From: Sphaeroforma sirkka | Lineage: Eukaryota > Opisthokonta > Ichthyosporea > Ichthyophonida | NCBI GenBank assembly: GCA_001586965.3 | Contig: LUCW03000617.1 | Span: 1 to 62,500, forward strand | Reading direction: 5' to 3' | Length of the DNA stretch: 62,500 nucleotides | Shown here: positions 11,800 to 24,060 of the stretch, in pieces | How positions within the stretch are numbered: position 1 is the first letter of the stretch | How the letters are laid out: every line of letters begins with the position of its first letter | Notes under the pieces: generated by a model | Told to the model about the DNA's origin: nothing | What the model saw: the letters and a program-made list of their open reading frames with translations, nothing else | Databases searched by the model: none | Made by a program: the position numbers and the translations under genes

Positions 11800-13999
11800 A
11801 CAGAATACCATGTAATAATTCGGGCTCGCGTACAGGCGCATGTGCGGCAAATATCCCATTCATATACAGATACCTTAATTGTCACGGGCATAGTTGCGGA
11901 AACAAGCCAGCCGCATGCAGGGTACGAGCGTGTAAGCAGGCGTACAAGCCCATCAGCACACAAACACGGATGACAAAGATGGTCAAAAGGTAATAGCAAT
12001 CACACGTGTGCTGTAGAACACCGTGTGTGTACACACACACGTAAAATCCTTCTTTGTGGTCGTGCAGAACATGGCGAACGCTGTAACATACACGTAAACC
12101 AACAAACACACACATACACACATATACCAACAGGGCATATCTCCTATGCATACGTACATACATATGTTAGAATATATACACACTTGCACATAGTCATCAT
12201 TATTTTTCTTCTATCTGCTCAGTATTCATATATTCTTATCCTTTATTGTGCACAGCTACTCTACCTTGGCAGAAGTCATCCGCCTATAGGCACAACCACC
12301 CAATGATTGCATGCACATCTTCGATTGTGCACACTCACTCAATCAATGTTCACATACTCGTATACTCGTTGCGTGATCCGGAGGGCCGTGAGGTTAACAG
12401 CTATTTAGAAGTCATGTATGGGTAGAGCACGAGCAAAGACGAGAAAACATTCAACCGCACACATTCCACGGTCTTGAATTGGCCTATACCTTCGGAGATA
12501 GCCTATGTCTGCTCGTTCAGACATGATCCTTTCGTTACTCAAGCTGAGTAAAGGCGCACACTATTTACACTATTTATTGAACCAGATATCAACCTATTTG
12601 CACAGCTAAACCGATGTACGCTCGGCTTAAAGTCGACTGGCGCTTGATTTATCGCACTCGCCCCCGAGCTTACAGGCGCCATATGGAATGATAAATTGCG
12701 CTTGGATTCCCTACTATGTGCCTGCAGTATAGGAGATGATTGTATACTGAGCTCTCGTGTCTCTCACCTACCTATACCATATGGTCTGTCAAGTATGGGA
12801 ATGTGCACAACAGACACGTCTGATCTACGTCTTCACACATTTTCGCAAGGAGTGTGCACATCAAACCTTCCATCCACATAACACTAGAACCACTAAAAAT
12901 GGTACGGTCAATCAGCATACAAGATAAATTTCAACAAAGAACTAGAACAATCATGAGCACTTGGACCTACGATTGTGCACAATCCTAGGTTCATGTGTTT
13001 ACGATTGTTCTAGTATCCGCAGAGTTTGGTCTGAATGATGGCTTTATATCTGCAAATAGATTACATCAATATATATGTATATGTATGTATATATAAAATT
13101 ATTAGTCTCCTGAACTCCTTTGTTGAGACAGATATGAAAACGACCTCCATGCTCTCCGAGCACTACTCGTCACGCAGCGTTTCCCCTGACTTCCGGATCC
13201 GTGAACACCCAAGCGACTATGGGCATTTGATCTCCAGTGCTGTGCTCAGACGTGCGCTACTTGGTAATTTGGTCCTGCATTGACCAGAACAACGGCCAAG
13301 CGCATACCATCGAGCTGCAACGAGTTTGATGACCATTTTCAAAGCAGACTAAAACACCCCAGTCTAGCACGCATTCTCTCAATGGAATCGTATCGTATAG
13401 CCATGTGCATGCGTATAACGCGGACAGCGCATACACTGCACTTTCCAGCTGTGTGTCACGACCGTTCGCTAGTATAGGGCACCGGCAAGGTCATCAAACC
13501 AAAACCACACACCGTTGCAAGGACCTTCCATCACGTGTAATGGTTGTTACATCAGTCGGACAAGTTGCCATACCGTAAGCTTGGATTGTAAGTGCTCGTC
13601 TTGCCCTGGGCTTACAGCTCAAGAATACGCCACGCAAGTATGTGTACATTCATATGCCATACAAGCATATAAACTATATACAATAGAATGTACAAGCTTA
13701 TAAGCGAGTAGAAGTGGAGCTAAATTCTTAATCGACCCAAAATAGTTCTATGTACATATATGATTCGGCGTTACACCTTAACGTAGGTGATTTAGACGGA
13801 GGTATGTTGATAAACTTTCATAGCGTCCCGTGCATGGTCGGCGTTTCGAATCTGAACTTTGGCGTGTGTAGTTCTTGTGGCTGTGTTCTGCTCTCATATT
13901 ATAGACACTCCGCCTATAGTTATAAACAGCTATGCACACTGATATGACACCGTACTTGTCGGAAAAATATACTAACATCCCCCAAAGCGGTCCGACAAT
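11800..13999. other. Intergenic, no gene recognised
   Basis: Mixed composition with several 60-90-codon frames on both strands, none with a recognisable motif. A frame at about 13124-13283 has protein-like composition but no match I know. Confidence 0.4.
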
Positions 14000-14314
14000 T
14001 CACAGCGACGGCGGGGGAGGGGGTTGATCTCTATCGTTATGAGTGTTGGTAGGATTACTCGCATTTGCCTTCTCTAACGTAGCATCGGCGTTCATATTCG
14101 CTCGGAGAGATGCAGGGCGCGCGTAGTACATAACTCCTGCCGCAGCAACCCAACCCGCGATAGCCAAGGCGGTGTTCATGTATGCACGGGTACTGTCCCC
14201 AGCTTCAGGACCTTCCTGAATGCAATCCGCATCCGCACAGTATGTCGATTGAGCCTGGATAGCTCGGAGTAAACGAAAGATCGGGTCACAGATACACTCG
14301 CACGCGTCAGCCAT
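14000..14314 (-). CDS. SMIM14-like small integral membrane protein
   Basis: A 104-residue single-exon gene. The N-terminal region has the Cys pattern CECICDPIFRLLRAIQAQS then YCADADCIQE. One transmembrane segment follows (about residues 47-65, ALAIAGWVAAAGVMYYARP), then a polar tail ending in a proline run, PPPPPSL. This order (CEC.C, LLR..Q.YC.D..C.QE, one helix ending in a basic/Pro motif, Pro-rich tail) is the layout of animal SMIM14 (C4orf34), an ER-associated single-pass protein of about 99 residues and uncertain function. The ATG is the first in frame and the length matches. The neighbouring minus-strand ORF at 14438-14773 is unrelated. The family match is from memory of the motif layout. 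Confidence 0.7.
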   Translation of the reverse strand: MADACECICDPIFRLLRAIQAQSTYCADADCIQEGPEAGDSTRAYMNTALAIAGWVAAAGVMYYARPASLRANMNADATLEKANASNPTNTHNDRDQPPPPPSL

Positions 14315-14437
14315 GATTGCTATATGTATTTAGCTCTTTGCGCTGATGCCTCTGATCAGTATTAACTATTGTTGTATTTGATGACTAGAGGCGCATAAAG
14401 ACTTTCAAACAAAAATGATATTCAAACTACACACCCC

Positions 14438-14773
14438 TCAGAGGCTCGGCCTCAGGTCCCTCACAACAAGGACCCGCCAGTGAGTTATCTTTTTCTCTCT
14501 AGAGGGGCACCAGTTGGCACTTGGCAGTGAGTCCAGTCTCCACTCTTCAGTCCTCGCCCCATCCACAATCCCTCTCAATGTATAATGTATACATGAAATA
14601 TAAATAAAATTCGCTATCAAGAAGGCTATGAAAGTAGTCCCATTTATCCCAATAGACTCCAAGAGAAAATTAAATATACCCACAAATGAATGGAGAAGGT
14701 ACACAGGAGGGAGCCACATCCTCCCCACCAATTGTAAATAGGTCACCAAACGTATGGGGCAATTCGTCATCAC
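14438..14773 (-). CDS. Hypothetical membrane protein
   Basis: A 111-codon frame with two hydrophobic segments, around LPPVYLLHSFVGIFNFLL and TTFIAFLIANFIYISCI, and a hydrophilic C-terminus. No family recognised. The 3' third overlaps GC-rich sequence with an odd composition, so the true end may differ. It could be a real small membrane protein or a chance frame. Confidence 0.3.
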   Translation of the reverse strand: MMTNCPIRLVTYLQLVGRMWLPPVYLLHSFVGIFNFLLESIGINGTTFIAFLIANFIYISCIHYTLRGIVDGARTEEWRLDSLPSANWCPSREKKITHWRVLVVRDLRPSL

Positions 14774-14879
14774 TATTTAAATATATATTTAAAGTGGTCA
14801 CTTCACACTTCACAGTACACTGATGATGACTGTGTCCTATGAACCTCTGTGATGATTTTCTATTTTTAGCTTGTGATTC

Positions 14880-15180
14880 TGAACTTCTGAATGTATTTCT
14901 TACACTGGTGGGAGTGGTGGGGCCGCTGGGCCCTGGGCACTGGTACTGGAGGAAATGCGAACTTGAGAACTGGGAGTCTGGGACACAGAATTCTGAGAAG
15001 TACGCTGGAAGCGGGAAGTTCAGCCCGTTCAGGACTTCAGGGCTCAGGCCCAGGACCAGCGCCCAGTCCTATCGGCCGCAGGCCAGGGCTGCCTGATGCC
15101 TCCGGCTTATTTCTGATCATCACTGAGTCTGAGTCCGAGACACCGTGTCTGATGAGTCATGGCACATCACAAGCTTGAAC
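14880..15180. other. GC-rich patch
   Basis: About 300 bp clearly richer in G and C than its surroundings, with many CTGGG, GGGAAG and CAGGGC words. Two plus-strand frames read through it but have repetitive Gly/Arg/Pro composition, so I do not call a gene. Confidence 0.4.
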
Positions 15181-15854
15181 AACTCCAATGATATAAGAGA
15201 AACTGTTTAAACTTGACCCATCCTCTGAGCGCAAATTTTATTTAAAAAAAGAATTCTGCTACTAAATAGATCTATATATTTATTTTTAAGTAAGTCTGGT
15301 TACTGGTAACTATGAGTCTATGACTGACCGTTGACGTATGACGATATTGACGGATGACATGCTGGCCGCTGGGGCAGTGGGGCGTGATAATGTCTTTGAA
15401 GTACGCTTGTGTATATAACTGTTCTTTTTTGTATTTTTGAAAAAAAAGTAGTTTGGGAAATTAATTTCCCAGAGTCACCGTAAAATCCCCAGAAATTTTC
15501 GGCGGAAACTCCCAATCAAATCGAGGCCTCACGGGCAACCATAAACCTTCCTAGTTCCTCCAACTTGCAGAACCTGCTGTGTCCATAGCTACTAGAATGT
15601 AATGCTCTTGTGTTTCAGGAAGGTTGATGGTGGATGCTGATTTGGGAAATCCTAGGAGATCCGCGACATTTCAGTCCCAAATTGTAAGAGTAGGGTCATA
15701 TGACCTAAGGAGACCTAAAATGCTATAGTAAGGTCAAGCGGCGTTCAAGAGTACGGTTGATCTTTCCTATTTGCTGTATATATGCCATCAGAAGCGTCAA
15801 TTGGAAGCGTTATTATCGTAGGACGTAGTGTATTCATAAGTACTCTAAATAGCA

Positions 15855-16022
15855 ATGGAACTAAGTATCGATCAGAGAACAGCGGCTACTTTAGCTAAGG
15901 ATGGTCAGAACGTTTTCTTGACTGGTCTTGCAGGATCTGGAACAAGGACAACATTTCAAGTATGTCTGTCCCAAATTCGATTCCATAGTGTGAATGTACA
16001 ACTCCAATTGGGAAACACATAA
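15855..16022 (+). pseudogene. PIF1-like helicase N-terminal fragment
   Basis: A 55-codon frame whose first 36 residues look like the start of a PIF1/RecD2-type helicase domain: LSIDQRTAA, then a strand NVFLTGLAGSG followed by TRTT. In active enzymes the P-loop is GxxGxGK(S/T). Here the Lys position holds Thr and an extra Arg follows, and the similarity stops at once, so it is a dead fragment. It has no visible partner downstream. It may be a relic of a Helitron or of a virus-type helicase gene. Confidence 0.45.
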
Positions 16023-16299
16023 ATATGAAACAAATATGAACCATTGTGTCGGTCGACACCAGCGTCAATTCAAAATTGTCGTCATAAGACTGGGTTTGTA
16101 GGATTTGGTAAAAAGAACGACGTAGAAGTAGGTCTGCCAAAACTCTTTAATAGTATGTACTCAGTTCTTCAATTAAGTTTTCATTTACGTTGGAGCCGAT
16201 GGAGCTGATGGCGCTTAGTGTCATCAGAGAACTAAATATGACAGACCAAAGTCTGGAATGTATATTTTTATCCATTTTTGATTTCAATTAGACTCCTCT

Positions 16300-16305
16300 A
16301 ATGTA

Positions 16306-16345
<40 letters not shown>

Positions 16346-16405
16346 TATTCATATACATACATGCATACACACACACAGACATATATATATATATATGTGT
16401 GTGTG

Positions 16406-16451
<46 letters not shown>

Positions 16452-16474
16452 TATATATATATCATATGTATATG

Positions 16475-16511
<37 letters not shown>

Positions 16512-16517
16512 ATTATA

Positions 16518-16561
<44 letters not shown>

Positions 16562-17943
16562 GAATATATTTTTTAAAATAATATGTATCACAAAAAAACA
16601 CAACGCAAACATATATATATATATACAACGTGTGTGTTGTGTGTGTGCATGTTGACATATATATATGTGATATATATTATATTACATACATATATTAATA
16701 CATATATATACATATGATATGTATGTGTGTGTATGCATAAACAAACACACACAACATCACAAAAAAATCACACATCATCATATATATGTTATATATTATT
16801 ATTATTATTATGTATATATATATATATATTAACATACATATACATATAATATATGTAATACATATATGTATATACATATTATATATATACATAGCCAATG
16901 CATGTTACATATAATGTGTGTGTTATGTATGTATATTACATATGTACATATATATACAAATGCATAAACATATACATACGCATGTATTAATACACCATCT
17001 ATATATATGCATATCCATCCATATTATACATATATATTACATGCATTATATATATATATTACATAACAATACATATATGCATATATACATATTATATTAC
17101 ATATATCATATTAATAATATATTAAGTATATGAACAAACATGCGTTTCTTTGTGTTTTTTGTGTGTGCATGATGTATGTAAACGGATATTATATATATTA
17201 TACATACATATTAACATATTATGTTATATATATATAATATTATTATATATACATAATACAAATGCATTATACGCGCAACGCATACGCACACATACACACA
17301 CACACACACACATATACATCCTGTTTGTCACGTCCACATGCGTCCCGTGTAATATATACAAGTATATATATAATATAACATACATATATATATTGATTAT
17401 TGATGATTGTATTTTAATAATATTTATATACATATGTATATTATTATATGCATTTATGCATATATACATATATTACATATATATAAAGGCATACATGTAT
17501 AAAGCATATGCATACGCATATTATTACATATGCATGCATGCATGCATGCATGTGTATTATTATTATTATTATTACATAATATATATATATATTATTATTA
17601 ATATATATATATAGCTACATATATTATATACATAGTATAACATCATTTATGTATGCATCCATATTATTATTACATAAACATATTATACATATATATATAC
17701 ATAACATATGCATACATGCAACGATACATGCATATATGCATTCATTTTTTTTGTTGCATATGATATACATACATAGCATATATGTGCAATACATGCATCC
17801 ATACATGTACATATTACATGCATAATATATACATATACATACATATACATATATATGCATGCAGTATATAACATTTTATGCTCTAGTATCCATATATATA
17901 TACATATATATATTCATATATCTATATACATATCCATATATGT

Positions 17944-18006
<63 letters not shown>

Positions 18007-18085
18007 CATACATACATATATATACATTTATGTGTATATATATATACATATTTATAAATATATATATGGAACTTGTGTTTATGTA
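16300..18085. repeat. TA/TG/TATG microsatellite region
   Basis: TA tracts at 16308-16336, 16410-16450, 16520-16558 and 17955-18000, TG tracts near 16395 and 16490-16510, CA near 17285-17312, and GCAT and ATT repeats near 17525-17575. Frames on both strands encode only low-complexity peptides. Confidence 0.9.
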
Positions 18086-19157
18086 TTTTGTGTTAAAAAT
18101 ATATAGAAACACATACGGGCACACACGAACAAACACACACATATATAGACACACATATATATATATATATATGTTGATATCTTCTGTCAGTATCTATACA
18201 TGTTTTATTGTATGTACTTGTTTGAAGGTAGTAAGTGTGTCCACCCTTGCGATGTGCAACACTGTCTATTCCAATGTAACCACTTATAGAACCCAAAGCA
18301 ATGCTAAGTACTCGTCTGCCCTTTGCCATTGCCATTACCATACTGTTCCATACTATCGTGTATAATCGGAGTCAACTGACGTGGATTTGAATTGCATACC
18401 GCGCTGCCCGCAACAGTCATATTAGTCCCCGATTTTTGCGTATGGCGCCATTCGTCTTCCTCGATAGTTTTATTTAAGATGACTATACTATTATGTATTC
18501 ATTTTTGTGTGTGATTAAGTTGATATTTGTTGCAATAAGAACATTTATGTCATCCTGCGTGTTAATGTGATTCTGTTTTGAGTGTGGGCAATATCGAGGG
18601 GTAAGTGGGGTTTGGTTGGAGTGTCATGAGTACTAGTTTCCCCATACTATACGCACCATGTCGTCGTGCATTCATTTGATTGCCGTTGCTCTGCTCTGAC
18701 AATTGATACATGGTGATGTGTGGAAGTCTCTATTTGATTTGCTCCTCTGACCGTTAAGAGCCAGAACGATGCACCTTATCATGCAAAGTATCTTGTCCGG
18801 GCACGCATTCTAAATTCAAATTGTCGATGAGAAGTCTCACTTTTAACAAGACTCTGTAAATGACCTGTTCGCTTGTAGATACCCAAGCTTCTTCACGGCG
18901 AGAGTTCTGGATGTCAGAGTCCGGGCAATAAGTACGGTTCTGTCGAACGCACCAATACGTGAACGTACCAATCATCAGTCATTCCAACTTTAACAGCACT
19001 GTGTGTCTGCCCACGGACGACATAGCGAGCATTGATTCAGTCAGTACGCAACAGCCAGTCTGGCGACCTTGGCATGTGGTGAGGTATAATCCTTAATTTA
19101 TATATAGCTTCAACCCTTTGCAGTTGAAACCAAAGCGATGTTAAGTCAAGTGCACAT
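18086..19157. other. Intergenic, no gene recognised
   Basis: Mixed composition. The frames present are short and have no recognisable motif. This lies downstream of the 7TM gene (which is on -). Confidence 0.4.
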
Positions 19158-21361
19158 TTACACATTGACAGTATGTTGATCATTTGAGAGACGCTCCACA
19201 TCCAAGTTGGAGCCTTGGGATAGATTAGAAACTGTACGCTGTGCCGGGCTGGTCTCTGTTTGCACGCACGCTACTGTTGTTGTTATCTTTACTTGTGGCG
19301 AGGAACTTCCTGTGGAGGGACTGAAAGTCACCTCGCGTGCGAATCGGGGATCCAGTTTGTCTGTGTATTGAGAAAGAAAATGTGAGTTGGACTTTGTCGA
19401 CGTTACGTTCATGAAAATTAAGGCAATACTTTCGCGTGTAGTGGGAAGCGAGTATGAACCTGGAGAGGTGCAATATACAGATTTGATAAAACAATATTTG
19501 ACACTGATGTGCTTTACATGAATTGCAAGTTCCTTGTACCGACTTCGAACACCCGCGATATATGAACTATGCAAATATATTTAATACAGTGCATCCAAAG
19601 CCCTGGATTTCGTAAAAGCACGTGTTTCAGTTGTTCTCATACCTGTGCAATATGCTATTAATCACGCAACCACACATACACAAACAACATGGGTAAACGG
19701 ATATACATGAGATCACATGTGTGCCTGTTGGTACAATATTATCTTAGGCTTATTGATTCGCTCATGTTATAATTTTGTTCAACTTAACAGTTCAAGAACA
19801 TGTTTATTGGCCTGCTCATCACATATGTTCAGTAGTTGATCATTGAGAGTACATACAAGTATATGCACGTATATATACATATATATATTTATATATTCAT
19901 AAAAGTTACAAATTTTTACGAGTTTCAGCTGTACAGTCGATTTCACTGAGAATTATTCTGGACACATACATTTATTCATAGGAAGCTTTGTAGTAATGAA
20001 TCATGTGTGGACATTCGGAAATACGCATATAAATATGTACACATACACATGCCCTTTTCTTTGTGTCTAAGGCCATATATACATTCAAACGAGTGTCATT
20101 ATAGCTAGAAATATGCAAGTTATGTCCAGATTGAAACATATTACGAGTTCGTAACAGACAGGTACACGTTACAAATGGTAATCGGCTAATATGCATCGGG
20201 ATAAGCCCGTGGTTGGGTTTCCTAAGCTGATGTGCACGTAGTTCTTGGCACATTACATTAGCAATATATATCCTACACAATCAAATGTTCATTCTTTAGC
20301 GTAAGCCTAATTACTCGCATGTAGCAAGTAACCTCGCACATGTGCATACAGAACACGCACTGAATATATGTAGGACGAAATATATATATATCCGAAGATA
20401 GATCAAACCTACATCGTATAAAGTAGAACAGCGAGAGGTACGAGTCCAGCAGGAATAGAACCATAAGCGCAAGAACCATAAAGCTCTGCACGATGAATGC
20501 TGGCAATTGCCAGATTCCCCAGCTGTGTATGATAATCACTGTCACGGTATTGATGGCAAGTAAGCGTCGGAGCTGATGGAAATCGGAAAATTGAGAACTA
20601 GCGTGTCGTGATTGATAAGCATACTTAATCCAAGCTAAATTGCAAATAATGTGCGCCACGACCATCGGCGCATGATGAATTCGAAGGTTCAACATCAGGA
20701 CAGATACCAAGCTTGCAATCGTGGTAACTATGTACATGGCTCCTATACACAGAACCGTGTTTCTGTACGTGTTCTTTGGAGTTTGGCTCAGATTGGGGTT
20801 ACAAAACAGATATACAATCTGACGTTGTCGTCCTACGACTGCAGAGAAATAGAGAAATGTGGTCAGGTTTAAACAGATGTCCATTCCCGCCCTTCCTAAA
20901 TTGGTAGGGGTGAAGATTCCTATATCCATCAGAACGTATGCACAAAATACTGGGATGCATACAATATTCGCAGCATGTACTTGTGCGATAAACACCCGAC
21001 CCCTGTTCAACACCACCGGATGTTTACGCAAACGATACGCAACAATCCCAGACCAGAGAGACACAAGTAGACTAAGCGACGCGGCGATCGATACGAGCGT
21101 GACAGCGACAGCATCCTTGCATGCCCAGCCTTTGATTGTGGCTGTGTACAATACTAGTCCGCTTGATAGGTATAAACTAAAAACGATGGGGAAGATAATT
21201 GCCCAAAAGAGACGGCTGGCAAAGGGTGTGTATTCCTCCCACACTGCTATTTTTTTATCTTTCCTTGAAGCCGTCTTTGTTTGTGTCGATGTTTCCTTAG
21301 CAGATAAAGTTGCGCCTCCTGTGGACAAGAACTGATGTGTTTTCATGTGAGTGACTGTCAT
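19158..21361 (-). CDS. Seven-transmembrane protein, two exons
   Basis: Exon 1 runs 21361-20413 and exon 2 19360-19158 (TAA), 383 residues. The donor CGAT|GTAGGT and acceptor AATACACAG|AC are both phase 1 and give one continuous frame. Residues 1-40 are polar and Thr/Lys-rich. Hydrophobic segments follow at the WAIIFPIVFSLYLSSGLVLY, AVTLVSIAASLSLLVSLW, IVCIPVFCAYVLMDIGIF, ICLNLTTFLYFSAVV, IGAMYIVTTIASLVSVLML, TVTVIIIHSWGIWQL and QSFMVLALMVLFLLDSYL stretches. Exon 2 is a Ser/Thr-rich cytosolic tail of about 67 residues, as in signalling 7TM receptors. ATG 21361 is the first ATG after an in-frame stop; ATG 21346 is an alternative. It shares layout with the exons at 3359-6752. G-protein coupling is inference, and I cannot name the family. 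Confidence 0.65.
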
Positions 21362-21382
21362 TAAGTTATGTTTAGCACACAC

Positions 21383-22139
21383 TTGGTCGCAATATCTTCA
21401 TTATAGTGTAAATAAACCTCTAGACTGATCTAACTTTGACATATCTTATAGTTAGTGTTCTCGTGTATGCAAAGGTATGCGCCCTGGGTACAAATACGTA
21501 TATAGTAGATACGCGGTCCGGACTATAAGTCGTTCTACACGCACACCCTCTTAAGTGTTTAAATGTAAACGGTTTGTTTGTTTGAGTTGAAGTGCAGTAT
21601 TATGGTATAGTAAACATGCATGAGCGTGGGTATACGGAATATGACACAACAAATAAATCTTGGCATCTGATACAGTACACGACATGTTGGGTACTATACT
21701 ATATATTTCTGATGATTGACGTTCGTACCGCAATCGCAGGTTGCACACTTACGACGGAATTGGATGTAACTTGGCGTCTAAAAATAGTAGCAAAGATTCA
21801 GCTTTGTCCACAATGACATACCATGATCGAAGTGAAATCAACAGGCCCGGGTGTGCCCTTATCAATATTTGTATCTGGTTCTAAGGGCTGATCTTCCGGC
21901 CGTTGTTCAAGGTTTACATTTTGTGAACACACCATTCCAACGTCATGTTCGTACTTAATCGTGATGGCGTCACAACAAATGATGGGTTTGCACGAACGAA
22001 TAGCTGTCTTCATTATGACTTCAAACATGGCGTGAAAAACCAAGTGCTTGATATGTTATATACCAAATACATATGTAGCCTCCTGAAAAAAAAAGAACAC
22101 AAAAAACAAAAAAGCAGTTTATTTTGAAAAAAGCCGAGC
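21383..22139. other. Intergenic upstream of the 7TM gene
   Basis: No gene recognised on either strand. Presumably contains the 7TM promoter; no clear TATA box was picked out. Confidence 0.4.
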
Positions 22140-24060
22140 ATGAATTCGAAGTAGTGACACTATCGAGGAGTTAGATAAATATTTAGCGGAAAGGCGTGTA
22201 CTGAGTACCGACCGACTGACCTGCTCTTGAAAATCACCCGGACACTTTTTCGAAAAAAAAATGTTTGGTTCGAGCTCCACCAAAACCAAAAATCTCAAAA
22301 ATTGGCTGTTTTGGATATGCCATTATACACACTATTTGGGTCGATATGAGGCACTTTTAGGGTCGAATATGGCACAATTTAATACCCCAAAATACCTGAC
22401 AATTATCCAATAGTCCCCATTGACATATGTTGTCACTCAGAAAGTTAGAAAACACTACTATGACAAGTAGCCGTTCTATTACTATTATATATGTATAATT
22501 TGTGCACACTCGTAATTGGCATTTTCTGTTGCGATTAGCATGTCGAACAGGTTAAGACACTTGAGTGGTGGTCGGGTGAAGAGACATACCCTACGCGACA
22601 GACAAACGAACAAGTCTACTGCAGTGGTCAGTATATCTCCAACCCTTACTTTTATGTGACGTCCGTGTTCCCCCTGCGTCATACCCACGACATAAATCTG
22701 TTCAGGCTTCGCAGTCGCATCATTAAAGAGTGACTTCACTTCGATAATCTCTGCTGCGTATAGTTCTGTTGATACTCGTAGACGTGTTTTCTTTCGCTTC
22801 TTCATAGTGTGGTGTTTGTGAACACTTTTGTGGTTTGACAATGTACATAGTGTTTCAATTTTTTGACCGCCGACTGTAAACAATCTAAATATTGGCCACC
22901 ACATGGGCTGTCATGGTCGGATCAATTTGGCTTCATTAAAATGGCCGAAATTGTTTTTTATTACGGCAATGGGTTCATTTACACAATCCTAATCACACTG
23001 GTTAGATTGTTATTGAAAATTCCAACTTTTTGACACAGAAAAATATATATTTAAAAAGTAAAGGACCAAGGCATCAATTAGGGTGATCTCATATCATCAT
23101 ATATATGGTGCAGTCGGATATAGACCACCTTACTTTAAACCTGAACTTTGGCAGAGCGTGGAACTCGAAGTAGTGACCCTATCGAGGAGATAGATAGCGA
23201 AACCGGTTTGTACTGACTTGTTCTTGAAAATCACCCTGGGACCTTTTCAACCAAATGTTTGGTTCGAGCTCTACCAAAACCAAAAATCGCACAAATTGGC
23301 CGATTTGGATATGCCATTATATACATTATTTGGGTCGATATGAGGCACTTTTAAGGTCGATAAAGGTACTTTTTAATACTCCAAAATACCTGGCAAATAT
23401 TTAATAGTCCCTATTGACATGTGTTGTCACTCACAAAGTTAGAACACACTTTTATGACGAGTAGCCGTATTGTCACTATACTATATGTATAGTGTAACAG
23501 TGCACACTTGTAATTGGCATTTTCTGTTGCGATAAGCATGTCGAACAGGTCAAGACACTTGAGTGGTGGTCAGGTCAAGAGACGTAAATTACGGGGCAGA
23601 CAAACGAACAAGTTTGCTGTAGTTGTACAAGATGAAGAGTTTGAACCTGATGATACAGAGTTGATTAGTGATGAGTGCCAAACCCACGGCATATATATGT
23701 TCAGGTTTCGCAGTCGCATCATTAAGAGTGATTACCTTCTCTTTGACAATCTCTGCTGCGTATAGCTCTGTTGATACTCGTTGAAGCGTTTTCTTTCGCT
23801 CCTTCATAGTGCGGTTTCTGTGAACACTTTTGTAGTTTGACAATGTGAATAGCAAATTTACAAAGCTTTGTTTCTTTTTATTGGCCGCCGACTGTCGACA
23901 ATCTAAATATTGGCCACCACATCGGCTTTCATGGTCGATATTTGGCCTCATCAAAATGGCCGAAATTGTTTTTATTACGGCAATGGCTTCCTTTACACAA
24001 TCCTAATCACACTGGATATTTTGTTTTTGAAAATTCCAAATTTTTGACAGAATAATATAT
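22140..24060. repeat. Tandem duplication of a 1-kb unit
   Basis: Unit A (about 22140-23045) and unit B (about 23158-24060) are diverged direct copies offset by about 1.0 kb. Shared landmarks include TCGAAGTAGTGAC, GGTTCGAGCTC, TTTGGATATGCCATTATA, TAATTGGCATTTTCTGTTGCGAT and TCTAAATATTGGCCACCACAT. Both have a plus-strand frame beginning MSNR.RHLSGG near 22539 and 23537, broken in unit A and open for 76 codons in unit B. They also have minus-strand frames that align with each other. The short Arg/Lys-rich N-terminus is reminiscent of transposase N-termini, but no catalytic domain follows. Probably two copies of a non-autonomous or decayed element. Confidence 0.7.
23537..23767 (+). CDS. Hypothetical basic/acidic small ORF in repeat unit B
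   Basis: 76 codons: basic start (HLSGGQVKRRKLRGRQ), acidic middle (DEEFEPDDTELISDE), then a hydrophobic and Cys end. The matching ORF in unit A stops early after a change of frame. No family recognised; probably the remnant first exon of a transposon gene. Confidence 0.2.

Noticed and set aside
10776-11993. Long frames of 99-238 codons on both strands
   Set aside because: Explained by 45/51-bp repeat units that are multiples of three; kept only as a curiosity in the findings.
14839-15178. GC-rich + frames of 85-95 codons
   Set aside because: Composition-driven Gly/Arg/Pro frames without recognisable domain or start context.
22485-23954. Minus-strand frames of 121-139 codons in the 1-kb repeats as genes
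   Set aside because: Ends do not agree between the two copies and no domain is recognisable; treated as repeat content.
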